DNA of 64,000 bases from Paenibacillus sp. FJAT-29882 (lineage in GTDB: Bacteria; Bacillota; Bacilli; Bacillales; DSM-1321), in NCBI RefSeq assembly GCF_001510645.1, contig NZ_LMVB01000001.1:389377-453376 (forward strand), written 5' to 3'. The position numbers were made by a program, and so were the translations under genes. How positions within the stretch are numbered: position 1 is the first letter of the stretch; each line of letters opens with the position of its first letter. The notes beneath the pieces are model-generated. The model saw only the letters and a program-made list of their open reading frames with translations. It was not told the origin of the DNA and did no database searches. Below, piece by piece: positions 44,781 to 55,726 of the stretch.

Positions 44781-45854
44781 ATGAATCAAGAAACTTTAGC
44801 CTTATTTAAAACGTTGACTGAATTGCCAGGCACATCGGGAAATGAACATGCTGTAAGAAAGTTTATGAAATCTGAGCTTGAGAAATATTCAGATGAAATT
44901 GTTCAGGATCGCCTTGGTAGTATTTTTGGTTTGAAAAAAGGACCAGTAGATGGACCGACTGTACTTGTTGCTGGTCATATGGATGAAGTAGGTTTCATGG
45001 TAACGTCGATTACGGATAATGGAATGATTCGCTTTCAAACGCTTGGCGGTTGGTGGAGCCAAGTTTTACTTGCACAACGTGTGCAAATCATTACCGATAA
45101 TGGTCCGGTTATAGGAGTGATCGGCTCGATTCCGCCGCATTTACTCGAAGAATCGCAACGCGCAAAGCCAATGGATATTAAAAATATGTTGATTGATATC
45201 GGTGCTGACGATAAAGAAGATGCGATGAAAATCGGGATCATCCCTGGTCAACAAATTGTCCCAATCTGTCCATTTACACCGATGGCAAATGAAAAGAAAA
45301 TCCTTGCAAAATCATGGGATAACCGCTACGGTTGTGGTCTTGCCATCGAACTTCTGAAAGACGTACAAGGGGAGACATTGCCAAATAATTTGTATTCAGG
45401 CGCAACAGTTCAAGAAGAAGTAGGCCTTCGCGGTGCACAGACATCTGCATTCATGATTAAACCTGATATTTTCTTCGCCTTGGATGCGAGTCCAGCAAAT
45501 GATATGTCCGGGAATAAATCTGAATTTGGACAGTTAGGTAAAGGAGCCCTCCTGAGAATCCTTGACCGTACGATGGTGACACATAAGGGGATGCGTGAAT
45601 TTATTTTAGATACAGCAGAAACCCATTCGATTCCTTATCAATATTTCGTATCACAAGGTGGTACAGACGCTGGGCGTGTGCATCAAGCGAATGAAGGAAT
45701 ACCAAGTGGAGTAATTGGCATTTGCTCAAGATACATCCACACAGCCGCTTCTATGATTCACATCGACGATTATGCAGCTGCTCGTGAGCTGATTGGGAAA
45801 TTAGTACGTGCTTGTGATAAGACCACGCTTGAAAGTATTCTGAATAACGGGTGA
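44781..45854 (+). CDS. ytoP: M42-family glutamyl aminopeptidase YtoP
   Basis: 357 residues. Metal ligands are in [12 protein letters not shown] (His and Asp), [14 protein letters not shown] (bridging Asp), [13 protein letters not shown] (Glu-Glu) and [10 protein letters not shown] (Asp), with the last histidine in [12 protein letters not shown]42 enzymes are large oligomeric (tetrahedral) aminopeptidases that clear peptides in the cytoplasm. GATTCGAGGTAG precedes the ATG. It is followed within seven bases by the DUF84 gene, a likely operon. Confidence 0.92.
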   Translation: MNQETLALFKTLTELPGTSGNEHAVRKFMKSELEKYSDEIVQDRLGSIFGLKKGPVDGPTVLVAGHMDEVGFMVTSITDNGMIRFQTLGGWWSQVLLAQRVQIITDNGPVIGVIGSIPPHLLEESQRAKPMDIKNMLIDIGADDKEDAMKIGIIPGQQIVPICPFTPMANEKKILAKSWDNRYGCGLAIELLKDVQGETLPNNLYSGATVQEEVGLRGAQTSAFMIKPDIFFALDASPANDMSGNKSEFGQLGKGALLRILDRTMVTHKGMREFILDTAETHSIPYQYFVSQGGTDAGRVHQANEGIPSGVIGICSRYIHTAASMIHIDDYAAARELIGKLVRACDKTTLESILNNG

Positions 45855-45860
45855 GGTATG

Positions 45861-46385
45861 ATGTTACGAATTGTAGTCGGGAGTCATAACCCAGCAAAGG
45901 TGCAAGCTGTGAAGAATGCATTTAGTGAAGAACTTGTTGAAATCTTAACCTTGAACGTTGCTTCTGGTGTACAAGAACAGCCTTTTTCTGATGAAGAAAC
46001 GATTGAAGGTGCGATGAATCGGGCTAAAAATGGTTTAAGTGAAAGTGATGCACAAATTGGAATAGGTCTTGAAGGCGGAGTAGTTGAAACAAAGTATGGA
46101 TTGTTCCTCTGTAATTGGGGGGCGCTTGCGGTCCGGGAATCATCAGACGTATTCATTGCGGGCGGTGCGAGAATATTGCTACCAGATGCAGTTGCCAAAA
46201 GACTGCTCGCAGGAGAAGAGCTCGGAACGGTTATGGATGAGTTCACAAATCGTGCCGGAATTCGTAAAAAGGAAGGCGCGATTGGTGTATTCACAAATGA
46301 ACGAATTACCCGAGCAGACATGTTCAGCCATATTATGAGCATGTTAGTTGGGCAGTATGAATATAAAATTGGACAACAGCGATAA
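45861..46385 (+). CDS. DUF84 / YjjX-like inosine-xanthosine triphosphatase
   Basis: 174 residues from ATG 45861 (tandem ATG at 45858), overlapping the GAGG site at the end of ytoP. The opening VVGSHNPAKVQAVKNAF and the segment GIGLEGGVVE match the YjjX/DUF84 family. These enzymes hydrolyse ITP and XTP to keep non-canonical purines out of nucleic acids. Its stop codon is the last base before a family B element. Confidence 0.85.
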   Translation: MLRIVVGSHNPAKVQAVKNAFSEELVEILTLNVASGVQEQPFSDEETIEGAMNRAKNGLSESDAQIGIGLEGGVVETKYGLFLCNWGALAVRESSDVFIAGGARILLPDAVAKRLLAGEELGTVMDEFTNRAGIRKKEGAIGVFTNERITRADMFSHIMSMLVGQYEYKIGQQR

Positions 46386-46517
46386 AGTGAAACTTCCATC
46401 AGTGGGGGCCTCATCTCCCACTGATGGTTAGTTGAACCAATCGGACTTTTACGGGCAGTAAGACCCCCACCTCATAAGCTTGAGGTGGGGGTCTTACTGC
46501 CCGTTAATGCGGGATAA
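46386..46517 (+). repeat. Full-length short family B element (132 bp)
   Basis: Left hairpin CCATCAGTGGGGG with CCCACTGATGG. The right hairpin has perfect 24-bp arms (46451-46474 and 46481-46504) around TAAGCT. The end is GTTAATGCGGGATAAA. This is the clearest nonautonomous copy; the right hairpin probably also terminates transcription of the ytoP operon. Confidence 0.8.
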
Positions 46518-46619
46518 ATTTAGTAAAGTTCTTTCTTCGGAATGGAGGAAGAACTTTTTTTTACGTCAAAATCTCAAAATATGCATCAAAGTAATATTTT
46601 GATGTGCTATAGAGATCGT

Positions 46620-46676
46620 CAAAAAAAGTCTGACCTCACACTCTATTCGCGATAAATAGTGTGAGGTCAGACTTGC
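46620..46676. repeat. Short family A element, convergent terminator (copy 11)
   Basis: AAGTCTGACCTCACACTAT-type arms (AGTCTGACCTCACACT and AGTGTGAGGTCAGACT) form a near-perfect 16-bp stem with a short loop. Confidence 0.78.
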
Positions 46677-46696
46677 TATGGTTCAGCTGCTTTCTT

Positions 46697-48787
46697 TTAT
46701 GTCCTATTCTTTTTCTTTGACAACTTAGGTTTTTTCCAGTGAAGGATCTTCTTAAATTGTTTAGTTCGTCTTGTTTTCTTTTTCTTGTCAGAAGGTATGT
46801 CGTTGACTTCTTCTTCAAGGTTAAATTGGGAAACGACCGTTTGTAAATCGGCGGCGATATGGCTTAGTTCTGTTGCGGCTTCACTTACATGAGTAATCGC
46901 TATTAATTGGCTTTCACTTGAGGCACTTACTTCTTGTGAAGCGCCGGTTGATTGCTCTGATACTTGATACACATCCCCCATTTTTTTAACGAGAATCGTG
47001 TTTGCGCTTTGGACATCTTTAATGGAATGTTGGATTGTGCCAATTTTCAAGCTGATTCGTTCCACATGTTGAACGATATTTTCAAACGCGCTCTTTGTAT
47101 AGTCAACCGAATGACTTTGAATCGTTTTATATTCATTAAATTTCTGCGATTCAATCATTAATGCATTCATTTGTTCATTCATTGTATGAATGACTCGTTG
47201 GATGCTTTCGGCTTCATGCTTGGAACGTTCCGCAAGCTTTCGTACTTCGTTTGCCACTACACTAAATCCTCTTCCTGCATCCCCAGCTCGTGCGGCTTCA
47301 ATCGCAGCGTTTAAGGCAAGAAGATTTGTATTCTCAGCAATGTCTTGGATCGTCCCAACAATACCTGATATCGCAAGTGATTTTTCAGATGCACTTTGAA
47401 TTTGCATCGTCAAATGTGTAGCTAATTGTAGGAATTGTTCAGATGTCTCCTGGAGACTGACGACTGTTTTCAGTCCAAGGTGCCCTTCATTCTCCGTTTG
47501 TGTTGCCTCGATAACAATTTCTTCACTTATAATTTCTGTTTCTGAGATGGAATCCGTTACCTTTTGTAAAATAACATTGCTTTCCTCAAGCTCTAAAGAT
47601 TGCAGTGTCGCTCCAGCTGCAACTTGTTTAATGGCTGCATTTACTTGATTGGATTGAGCAGACGTTTCTTCAGAAATAGCGGCTAAGTTTTGTGAAGAAG
47701 AGTTCAACTGATCAGCTGAATTCCTAACTTCAAGTAGTGTGTGTTTAACTTTTTCCGCCATTTTATTAAAAGTTTCTGCTAAACTCATCATTTCGTCTTT
47801 TCGTTTAATGGATACTTGATAAGCCAGATTCCCGTTGCCGATTTTATCTGCCCCATCTTTTAAAGCAAATATAGAAGTGCGTATTGACATCATTAATAAA
47901 TAGCCCATGGTCGAAAGAATGAATACGATTATAACACTGATTATTACAAGAGAAATAGTAATCCACTTAATCTTTTCTTCATTTGCTCGGTTCAATTTAG
48001 TTTCTTGATCATGCGAAATGACTTCTAGATCAGAAGCAGAGTTTTCAACCGTGCTAGCTGTAGTATCAAATGCCATCGATATCGTTGTTGTATCAAGATA
48101 TGTTAGCACAATCGATCTCATTGTCTTTCTATAATTGTTTAATTGAACAATAAGAGCCTCTTTTTGCACGGGAGAAATGGATGATCTTGCTATTGTATTT
48201 TCCAAGTCATTCATCTGAGACGAATATTCTGTATATGGACTGGTTTCTTTTGTGGCCAAATAATGCTGTTCCAATAGACGGATGATGGAAAATTGGTTGA
48301 AAAGCTCCTGGTGATTCGATTGCAAAAGCAAATCCGCCACTTTTATCCCACCGCTTTCAAGGTCTGCCCGAAGGCCTTCCGTGTTGAAGTAGCCTATTTT
48401 TTCATATAGCTGGACGATTTGCTTAAAGCTGTTTTCGTAATCGGTAACATGATCCTCAATCCGTTCGAATTGCTGAACGATGTCAGGATATGGGCTGTAT
48501 TCTGCTTTTAATGATGCAGTTGTTTTGATAATCTTATCAACACGTTCGAATACAAATCTTGCATTGGAAGCTTTCGGATTTTTCAAATATTGTCGCTCAA
48601 ATTTTCTCGTATCAGCCATTTGATATTTAAGATCTTTACTATCCTTAATGGCTTGATTGAGAAGTGATTGCTCTTCTCGAACATTATTTTGTTTTCCCAT
48701 TGCGATCATGTTAAAAACGATTAACAAAAGAACGCTAACTAATGATATGAAAATAATAAGTCCAATTTTGGCCTTGATTGTTTGCAT
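46697..48787 (-). CDS. Methyl-accepting chemotaxis protein
   Basis: 696 residues. Membrane segments at about 8-28 and 275-298 flank a helical sensor domain of roughly 245 residues. A HAMP domain (about 299-350) follows, then the signalling domain with the hairpin tip [20 protein letters not shown]. The C-terminus has a lysine/arginine-rich tail of about 28 residues ([14 protein letters not shown]...), unusual for a receptor and lacking the CheR/CheB docking pentapeptide. The start has AAGAGAGGCAG upstream. No chemotaxis genes adjoin it, so the ligand is unknown. Confidence 0.9.
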   Translation of the reverse strand: MQTIKAKIGLIIFISLVSVLLLIVFNMIAMGKQNNVREEQSLLNQAIKDSKDLKYQMADTRKFERQYLKNPKASNARFVFERVDKIIKTTASLKAEYSPYPDIVQQFERIEDHVTDYENSFKQIVQLYEKIGYFNTEGLRADLESGGIKVADLLLQSNHQELFNQFSIIRLLEQHYLATKETSPYTEYSSQMNDLENTIARSSISPVQKEALIVQLNNYRKTMRSIVLTYLDTTTISMAFDTTASTVENSASDLEVISHDQETKLNRANEEKIKWITISLVIISVIIVFILSTMGYLLMMSIRTSIFALKDGADKIGNGNLAYQVSIKRKDEMMSLAETFNKMAEKVKHTLLEVRNSADQLNSSSQNLAAISEETSAQSNQVNAAIKQVAAGATLQSLELEESNVILQKVTDSISETEIISEEIVIEATQTENEGHLGLKTVVSLQETSEQFLQLATHLTMQIQSASEKSLAISGIVGTIQDIAENTNLLALNAAIEAARAGDAGRGFSVVANEVRKLAERSKHEAESIQRVIHTMNEQMNALMIESQKFNEYKTIQSHSVDYTKSAFENIVQHVERISLKIGTIQHSIKDVQSANTILVKKMGDVYQVSEQSTGASQEVSASSESQLIAITHVSEAATELSHIAADLQTVVSQFNLEEEVNDIPSDKKKKTRRTKQFKKILHWKKPKLSKKKNRT

Positions 48788-49087
48788 AAACTGCCTCTCT
48801 TTCTGAAACGAATTAGGTAGTTGTAACTAGTATACTATTGTAATATAAGAAATATTTCCTATATTATAGAATTTTTAGCTGTTGATAACAATAGGAATTT
48901 ATTTAATAAGGACGACGATCGTTAGGGAAAGACTGAATATAGGGCTAAAAACTCGAATCTATGGTAGGGTGTAAGGCTCTTGTTTTTTTAAGAAATAAGT
49001 TTGCGTATTGTTGGTTTATCGTGAAGTAGTTTGGTATCATCAACATAAGTGTTGAGAGATAAAATCTATTTATTGGAGGGAATTAGA
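48788..49087. other. Intergenic region between divergent MCP and ytpP genes
   Basis: AT-rich promoter region. No conserved repeat or gene is evident. AAAGGACGACGATCG near 48908 is only a purine stretch. Confidence 0.4.
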
Positions 49088-49399
49088 ATGAAAAATTTAG
49101 AATCTATCGAGCAATTTACAACCTTAAAAAATGAAGGGAAACATATTTTCTTGTTTTCAGCAGATTGGTGTGGAGATTGCCGAGTGATTGAACCTGTTTT
49201 ACCAGGCATTGAAGCGGCGTATCCTGACTATACTTTCGTTCATATTGACCGTGATAAATTTATTGATGTATGTGTAGAAAATGATGTTTTTGGCATTCCA
49301 AGTTTTATTGCATATGACAACGGAAAAGAGTTAGGACGTTTTGTTAGTAAAGACCGTAAAACAGAGCAAGAAATTAAAGAGTTTATCGAATCCTTATAA
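49088..49399 (+). CDS. ytpP: Thioredoxin-like protein YtpP
   Basis: 103 residues from ATG 49088 behind TTGGAGGGAATTAG. A thioredoxin fold with the redox pair in SADWCGDC (cysteines 28 and 31) and the cis-proline in FGIPSFIAY. It acts as a cytoplasmic disulfide reductant of undefined partner. It is the first gene of the ytpP-ytpQ pair, as in B. subtilis. Confidence 0.9.
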   Translation: MKNLESIEQFTTLKNEGKHIFLFSADWCGDCRVIEPVLPGIEAAYPDYTFVHIDRDKFIDVCVENDVFGIPSFIAYDNGKELGRFVSKDRKTEQEIKEFIESL

Positions 49400-49510
49400 G
49401 GATTCAAATTTTGTATAGTTCTAATAATAATTAAATAGACTAAATAGTTTGTTTATGACCAAATCGGCTCTTTTCATACAAATAAACACGCTATATGCGC
49501 TTAATTGCAA

Positions 49511-49610
49511 TGGTGGCGGTGCGGAGCTAGATTTTGGGGTACTTCCTATAATTAATATGTATACCTGTTAAGCAGATCAGCTATATTGATAAGTTGCGAA
49601 GCTCCGCCCC
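49511..49610. repeat. Diverged family C element (copy 3)
   Basis: GGTGGCGGTGCGGAGCT at the left pairs with AGCTCCGCCCC at the right (GCGGAGCT with AGCTCCGC), about 80 bases apart. It separates ytpP from ytpQ. Confidence 0.65.
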
Positions 49611-49638
49611 ATGTCCTTAAAGAAGTGAGGAATTCTGA

Positions 49639-50445
49639 ATGAAAATGGATAGTAAGAAGATCATGAAACTTATGAAAGAGCGGTTAGGTTCGGAATACCG
49701 CAGCTATGCCTTTGATAGTAAGACAGATGTTCTTCGTATTGAAAACACGGTAACTGGAAAAGGCATTTCGGTCGAGTTGCCGAAAATCGTGGCAAATTGG
49801 GAAAATTCAAAGGAAAAAGCGATCGATGAAGTCGTTTATTATGTAGAGGAAGCATTGCAGGTGATGGGTGAAGAGCACACGTTGACTGGTAAAGAAAAAA
49901 ACATTTTTCCAGTCATTCGGTCCACCTCTTTTCCTACAGAAGCGACATCTGGGAATCCGTTTTTATTTGATGAACATACAGCTGAAACACGGATTCTGTA
50001 TGCGCTTGACTTAGGAAATACATACCGGCTAATCGACCGTCAGATGCTAGAGAAAGAGGGATGGGAACCTGAACGGATACGACAAATTGCAAAGTTTAAC
50101 GTCCGATCGCTTAAAACGCCTTTGAAATCTGATACGGTTGCGGGTAATACATTTTATTTCTTGAATACGAATGATGGCTACGATGCAAGCCGTATCGTTA
50201 ACGAAACTTGGTTAAAAGAAATGAAGAATACCATGAAAGGGGAGATGGCGATCAGCATCCCGCATCAGGATGTCATTATTATCGCAGATATCGAAAATGA
50301 TACGGGCTATGATGTGCTTGCACAAATGGCGATGAGTTTTTTTGCAAGTGGCCATGTCCCGATCACTGCTCTTTCCTTCTTATACGAAAATGACGAATTA
50401 GAGCCAGTCTTTATCCTGGGGAAAAATAAAAAGAGAAGCGAATAA
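49639..50445 (+). CDS. ytpQ: DUF1444 protein YtpQ
   Basis: 268 residues matching the DUF1444 family ([18 protein letters not shown] opening, [39 protein letters not shown]). It is cytoplasmic and of unknown function. The start is ATG 49639 behind GAAGTGAGG. In B. subtilis ytpQ is followed by ytpR and ytpS; here repeats fill the next 600 bases instead of ytpR. Confidence 0.88.
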   Translation: MKMDSKKIMKLMKERLGSEYRSYAFDSKTDVLRIENTVTGKGISVELPKIVANWENSKEKAIDEVVYYVEEALQVMGEEHTLTGKEKNIFPVIRSTSFPTEATSGNPFLFDEHTAETRILYALDLGNTYRLIDRQMLEKEGWEPERIRQIAKFNVRSLKTPLKSDTVAGNTFYFLNTNDGYDASRIVNETWLKEMKNTMKGEMAISIPHQDVIIIADIENDTGYDVLAQMAMSFFASGHVPITALSFLYENDELEPVFILGKNKKRSE

Positions 50446-50519
50446 TTAAGCACAGCGTAATAGAATGCACATTCTGACAGTGAACCATCACTGAGTGGGA
50501 TGTGCTTCTTTTATGTGGA

Positions 50520-50614
50520 AAAGGGGCGGGGCTTCGCAAAGTCAGCGCAGCTACTTTTAGAACCTGAACCTTTTTCATCGTTTTAGTTGGGATTAGATGC
50601 TCATGGATGTTTTA
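50520..50614 (-). repeat. Family C repeat on the minus strand (copy 4)
   Basis: Reading the minus strand: AAACATCCATGAGCATCTA, AAAAAGGTTCAGGTTCTAAAA and GCGAAGCCCCGCCCC. It lacks the GGTGGCGGTGCGG block of the plus-strand copies. Confidence 0.7.
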
Positions 50615-50803
50615 CCTTGGTTTAGCAGGCTGTAATATCCCCATTTTACTTTTATCCCGGTTTAACAGGCTGTAATATCTCATAAAGTAATTCCTGAGAA
50701 TAAAAAAACAGGAGTATTGAGAAAAACAGCCTATAAAACCCCGATTGGTTCAACTAACTAACAGTGGGGAACTACACCCCACTATTAGAAGTTTCACTTT
50801 ATC
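50615..50803 (-). repeat. Family B element on the minus strand with a duplicated right end
   Basis: The right end TTTATCCCGGTTTAACAGGC (50650) and its partial duplicate TTTAGCAGGCTGTAATATCC (50620) are followed by the left end, CAGTGGGGAACTACACCCCACT then GAAGTTTCACTTTA. The rest of 50446-51054 holds no gene; this is where ytpR would lie. Confidence 0.65.
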
Positions 50804-51054
50804 ATGAAAATATAATATGACTGTATTGCTACTGCAATAGAATCGACGTATACTAGGTCACCTAGAGGATATGAAAATATCGAAAATAAAATGGTTTCCT
50901 CTCATAATTTTGTGAAAATCATTGATTAATTGGTGTATACTGGGTATATTCCAACTGGTTTATGATGCAGGTAAAAGGTACGCATACAAGTTGGTTTACC
51001 AAAATTTAATAAAAAAAGATCGTTGACTATAAGTTGGTAGAAAGAGTGATTGTA

Positions 51055-53760
51055 TTGAAATGGCTCAAAAAAATAAAGAAATGGTTCCAAGATGAAGAAA
51101 TTATTGAAATAGAAGAAATTATGATCGATGAAGAGATAGATAAAGAAACATTAAAAAAGATGGACTTGACTCAATTGCAAAAGTTGAAAGAACAATCAGT
51201 CTCGCATGAAGAGCTCACATCAACCCGTTTAGACCCGGATACTCGGATATTATTTCAATATCCAAAAGGTGAATTTAAATTTCCCATTATTCCAGATAAT
51301 AAAATAAGACAAAGGCGTCCCAAAAAGCCTGACCGACCAATAAACAAAGAAAGAAACACGAAACGCAGGGAGAATAGTTCGGAAATAGTTTACAAGCAAC
51401 CGGAACAGCCAGAAAAGCAGAAACAAGAAGCAGCACCAAAAATAACGAAGATTGTCCCGTCTAAAACACCGTTTCGACCAACTGAAATTCCATCTCCTAT
51501 TTACGGTTATAAACGGCCAGAACCCTTTAATAAAACCCGGGATGACATTGTGGAGTATGAATTAGAAAATACCATCGAATTACCTGTTCCAGATCCAATC
51601 GAGACTAAAGCGATCCTTCGAAAAAATGATAGGGAAGAACGAGAGGAAGAGCATGGAACGATAGCTGACTCAGAGTTTAAGGAACAAGAGATCGCAGAAG
51701 ATGTATCAGAATTAATCAATGCTAATGATGAAAAAGAAAAAAATGAACGTTCGACGGATCTAATCAAAGAAGAAGAAAAAACGGTGCTTGAGGAAATAAG
51801 CTTTGATACTACAGCTGCTACAATTGAATCGCTAGTACCAAAGGCAGAAAAAACCGAACGGATGACTGCTGCAACTGCTGTATATGAACGAGAATCAAGT
51901 GATACAATGACAGTAGTAGAACCTTCTCTTGAACAGGAACATTTCGTTCAACCAAAACCTACAAAAAAACATATTCCATTTAATGTGATTATGTTGAAGC
52001 AGGATAAAGAAAAGGTCGATCGGCTAAAGACTTTCGAATCGATGAGGAAAACGATTGTCGATGATCAGAACATTTCCCGGGAAAATGTCGAGCCAGTGTC
52101 TGAAGTTAAGTTTGAACAAGATGTGAATGAAATACATAGGCAAGCAGCTCGTGTAATAACCAAAGACTTAGTTGAATCGAAATCCGACGTCCATCTTTCA
52201 ACGGTTCAAAGTCTTGTACATACCGAAGAACCGGTAAAAGAGGTCATTCCTGAAAATCTTCCTACAGTATCGTTAGAAATGAATCTACAAGATCCAATTG
52301 TATCGAATCAGACAATAAGTGAGGAAGAAAATCCATATTACGCATTTCCGTCCATCGACTTACTAACACCAGCAGCATCCGCAGAAAGTGACAATGAATG
52401 GCTTGAAGGGCAGACGGCATTATTGGATGATACATTGAAGAACTTTAATGTTCGTGCAAAAGTGGTTAATGTCACGCAAGGTCCTGCTGTGACAAGATTT
52501 GAGGTGCAGCCAGAGCCAGGTGTGAAGGTGAATAAGGTCACGAATTTAATGGATGATATTAAACTAAGTCTTGCTGCACAGGATATTCGGATGGAAGCAC
52601 CGATTCCTGGCAAGCATACCATAGGCATTGAAATCCCGAATCGAAAAAGCATGCCTGTGTTTCTGCGGGAAATTCTCGAAAGTGATTCATTCAAACAAGA
52701 TCCATCCCCGTTGACAGTCGCACTTGGACTTGATATTTCCGGTGAACCGATTGTGACGGATTTGAAAAAAATGCCACACGGACTCATTGCTGGGGCAACC
52801 GGCTCAGGGAAAAGTGTTTGTATTAATTCAATGTTAATTAGTTTACTGTATAAAGCTACACCACAAGAGGTGAAATTACTGCTCATTGATCCTAAAATGG
52901 TTGAGCTTGCTCCATATAACCGTCTCCCTCATCTCGTTAGTCCGGTTATAACAGATGTAAAGGCAGCCACCGCAGCATTGAAATGGGCTGTTGAAGAAAT
53001 GGAAAGGCGTTACGAATTGTTTGTTCACGCAGGAGTCCGTGATATTGGACGTTTCAATGAAAACGCAGAGGCAGCGGGTCAGCATGCGAACAAATTGCCT
53101 TTTATCGTGATCATTATTGATGAGCTTGCCGATTTAATGATGATGTCGCCTGCAGATGTGGAGGAGGCTATTAGTCGGATTGCACAGAAAGCACGTGCTT
53201 GCGGGATTCATTTGATTGTTGCAACTCAACGTCCTTCAGTTGATGTCATAACTGGCTTGATCAAGGCAAATATCCCGACAAGAATTGCGTTTTCGGTCTC
53301 ATCTCAAGTGGATTCACGTACAATTCTGGACAGCGGTGGTGCGGAAAAGCTGTTAGGTAGAGGCGATATGTTGTTTGCTGAAAATGGATCTTCCAAATCA
53401 GTTCGTCTCCAAGGTACGTTCGTCACAGACCATGAAATTGATGAAGTCGTCCATCATGTGAAGAACGAGCAGCAACCGCAATACTTATTTGAGCAAGAAG
53501 AATTATTGAATAAAGCACAATTCACCGAAGAAATCGATGAATTATTTTTTGAGTCATGTGAATTTGTCGTCTCGCAAAATGCTGCTTCAACCTCAAGCTT
53601 ACAAAGAAGGTTCAAGATTGGCTACAATCGTGCAGCAAGATTAATGGAAATGATGCATGACAAGGGGATTATTTCTGAATCGAGAGGGAGTAAACCGAGG
53701 GATGTGCTCATCACGGCAGAAGAATTGGAATCCTTTTTAGAGGAAAACGCGGTGATGTAA
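51055..53760 (+). CDS. sftA: DNA translocase SftA (YtpS), FtsK/SpoIIIE family
   Basis: About 901 residues from TTG 51055, behind AAAGAGTGA; this gives the start KWLKKIKKWFQDEE like B. subtilis SftA. There are no membrane helices, unlike SpoIIIE. Residues 1-440 are charged and low complexity (a long linker). The RecA-like motor follows, with Walker A GATGSGKS (about 580) and Walker B FIVIIIDELADLMM. A C-terminal winged-helix gamma domain (SLQRRFKIGYNRAARLMEMM) reads KOPS/SRS-type DNA polarity. It clears chromosomal DNA from the division septum. Confidence 0.93.
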   Translation: MKWLKKIKKWFQDEEIIEIEEIMIDEEIDKETLKKMDLTQLQKLKEQSVSHEELTSTRLDPDTRILFQYPKGEFKFPIIPDNKIRQRRPKKPDRPINKERNTKRRENSSEIVYKQPEQPEKQKQEAAPKITKIVPSKTPFRPTEIPSPIYGYKRPEPFNKTRDDIVEYELENTIELPVPDPIETKAILRKNDREEREEEHGTIADSEFKEQEIAEDVSELINANDEKEKNERSTDLIKEEEKTVLEEISFDTTAATIESLVPKAEKTERMTAATAVYERESSDTMTVVEPSLEQEHFVQPKPTKKHIPFNVIMLKQDKEKVDRLKTFESMRKTIVDDQNISRENVEPVSEVKFEQDVNEIHRQAARVITKDLVESKSDVHLSTVQSLVHTEEPVKEVIPENLPTVSLEMNLQDPIVSNQTISEEENPYYAFPSIDLLTPAASAESDNEWLEGQTALLDDTLKNFNVRAKVVNVTQGPAVTRFEVQPEPGVKVNKVTNLMDDIKLSLAAQDIRMEAPIPGKHTIGIEIPNRKSMPVFLREILESDSFKQDPSPLTVALGLDISGEPIVTDLKKMPHGLIAGATGSGKSVCINSMLISLLYKATPQEVKLLLIDPKMVELAPYNRLPHLVSPVITDVKAATAALKWAVEEMERRYELFVHAGVRDIGRFNENAEAAGQHANKLPFIVIIIDELADLMMMSPADVEEAISRIAQKARACGIHLIVATQRPSVDVITGLIKANIPTRIAFSVSSQVDSRTILDSGGAEKLLGRGDMLFAENGSSKSVRLQGTFVTDHEIDEVVHHVKNEQQPQYLFEQEELLNKAQFTEEIDELFFESCEFVVSQNAASTSSLQRRFKIGYNRAARLMEMMHDKGIISESRGSKPRDVLITAEELESFLEENAVM

Positions 53761-54308
53761 GAATCAGGCGGTCATTCTTCGACTGTACAGGATGCGTGTG
53801 GCGGCTATTAGTAGGATGAGCTAATTTCTCTTTCGAAGGTGCTTCTCTTCTTTGTGTTAAGGAAATGGGAAGTGCTAGGTTTACTTAAAAAAGTAGAAAC
53901 AAATAATATGAAAAATCTAAGAAGATGTATTATGGCGCTAGTTTGTCTTACGAAGAGGCCTTTACTACTAGATGTGAGTGTTTAATCACTGTGTTCGTGT
54001 CTTTTATAGGTGAACATCCTAGACGAAAATGTATATACTAAGAATTGTAATGTATTATTGGCAAATGAAGGATCGGTAAAATCAACTATGTTAAAATGGT
54101 AATATCGTGTTATGGTTGATTTTTTTAAAGAGTGATATAATGTATACTCATGTATGAATAATGTGAAGTTAAGATTTCAATTCTCTGGGAGATACTGAAA
54201 GGGAAGCTATTAAGTTCCCTTACAACTTCCAAATTAGAAAACAAGAAAAACAAAAAAGATGACATTATATACCGTGATACAGATAGACGATTGGTGGAGG
54301 ATCTATTT
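53761..54308. other. 548-bp region between sftA and murC, no gene
   Basis: AAGGGAA-GCTATTAA-GTTCCCTT at about 54199-54220 is a stem without a T run, so not a clear terminator. TATAAT at 54136 could be a murC -10, but no matching -35 at 17-bp spacing is clear. No T-box features were found. Confidence 0.45.
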
Positions 54309-55613
54309 ATGACTGTTTACCATTTTGTAGGAATTAAGGGCTCTGGGATGAGCGCGCTTGCTCAAGTACTTCATGATATGGGGTATGTTGTTCAAGGTTC
54401 TGACTACGAAAAGAAATTTTTTACACAAATTGCATTAGAAAATGCAGGCATTACAATTCTTCCTTTTGCTGAAGAAAATATTCAGCCTGGAATGACAATT
54501 ATTGCAGGAAATGCATTCCCAGACACTCATCCGGAAATTGTTGCAGCGATGAAGCTGGGATTGCCAATCCTTCGCTATCACAACTTCCTTGGAGACCTAA
54601 CGAAGGGGTTCATCAGTGTGGCAGTAACAGGCGCACATGGGAAAACATCGACGACAGGATTACTTGCTCATGTAATGGGTGGAGCAAAGCCAACTTCGTA
54701 TTTAATCGGGGATGGTACAGGGAAAGGGATTGCTAAATCGGATTATTTTGTATTCGAGGCGTGTGAATATCGCCGCCATTTCCTTTCTTATTATCCTGAT
54801 TATGCAATCATGACGAATATTGATTACGACCATCCAGACTATTTCGCCAACATTGAGGACGTATTCGAGGCGTTTCAGAAGATGGCTCTGCAAGTGAATA
54901 AAGGAATTATTGCTTGTGGCGATGATGAGCAACTTCAAGGAATTCAAGCAAAAGTTCCAGTGATTTTATACGGATTTGCGGAAGAAAATGATTTTCAAGC
55001 ACGGAATATTCAAGTTTCCGAGCAAGGCACAACATTTGATGTACATGTGCGGAATAATTACTATGAGACGTTTACGATTCCGACCTTCGGCAAGCATAAT
55101 GTGTTAAACGCTGTAGCTGTTATTGCACTATGTCAATATGAAGATTTGGATACTGAAACGGTGAAGGCACAATTGATGACATTTACTGGAGTGAAGCGTC
55201 GTTTTTCTGAGAAAGAAATCGGCAATCAAATTATTATTGACGATTATGCCCATCATCCAACTGAAATCACAGCAACGGTCGATTCAGCGCGCCAAAAATA
55301 TCCGAATCGTGAAGTAGTGGCCGTATTCCAGCCACATACGTATTCAAGAACTCAGGCATTTCTGAATGAATTTGCCGATAGCTTAAACTTAGCGGATCAA
55401 GTATATCTGTGCGAAATCTTTGGTTCGGCACGGGAACATCAAGGGAAGCTTTCCATTCTAGATCTTCAAGAGAAAATCCCTGGAGCTGAGCTGATTTCAG
55501 AGGAAACAACAGAAATCCTTCGTAAACATGACAACAGCGTCATTCTATTCATGGGGGCTGGAGATATTCAGAAATTCCAGACTGCATACGAGAAGTTATT
55601 AGAAGTGAAATAA
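54309..55613 (+). CDS. murC: UDP-N-acetylmuramate-L-alanine ligase
   Basis: 434 residues from ATG 54309 behind GGTGGAGGATCTA. The N-terminal domain has [20 protein letters not shown]. The ATP loop [18 protein letters not shown] follows, and the central domain ends with [14 protein letters not shown] and the MurC/Mur-ligase [12 protein letters not shown]. The C-terminal domain has [12 protein letters not shown] and [10 protein letters not shown]. It adds L-alanine to UDP-MurNAc, the first step of the peptide stem. It is last in the conserved yt block and is closed by the terminator at 55625. Confidence 0.95.
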   Translation: MTVYHFVGIKGSGMSALAQVLHDMGYVVQGSDYEKKFFTQIALENAGITILPFAEENIQPGMTIIAGNAFPDTHPEIVAAMKLGLPILRYHNFLGDLTKGFISVAVTGAHGKTSTTGLLAHVMGGAKPTSYLIGDGTGKGIAKSDYFVFEACEYRRHFLSYYPDYAIMTNIDYDHPDYFANIEDVFEAFQKMALQVNKGIIACGDDEQLQGIQAKVPVILYGFAEENDFQARNIQVSEQGTTFDVHVRNNYYETFTIPTFGKHNVLNAVAVIALCQYEDLDTETVKAQLMTFTGVKRRFSEKEIGNQIIIDDYAHHPTEITATVDSARQKYPNREVVAVFQPHTYSRTQAFLNEFADSLNLADQVYLCEIFGSAREHQGKLSILDLQEKIPGAELISEETTEILRKHDNSVILFMGAGDIQKFQTAYEKLLEVK

Positions 55614-55624
55614 TAGATAGAACG

Positions 55625-55662
55625 AAACCCCTCGGGCCTTTTAGGCCCGAGGGGTTTCTCTG
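55625..55662. terminator. Strong bidirectional terminator after murC
   Basis: AAACCCCTCGGGCC and GGCCCGAGGGGTTT form a perfect 14-bp stem around a five-base loop. Confidence 0.9.
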
Positions 55663-55726
55663 CTTTATCTGAAAATACTCAGATTCTAAAAAAGAAATCT
55701 AAGCTATTTTTGTTCCTATATTGAGG

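Noticed and set aside
45884..46414. Antisense 176-codon ORF over the DUF84 gene
   Set aside because: No ribosome binding site; the plus-strand frame has clear DUF84 motifs.
52338..52886. Antisense 182-codon ORF over sftA
   Set aside because: Shadow of the FtsK motor domain, with low-complexity Ser/Leu-rich composition.
54176..54240. T-box or attenuator before murC
   Set aside because: Only one short hairpin without a T run, and no conserved T-box sequence.
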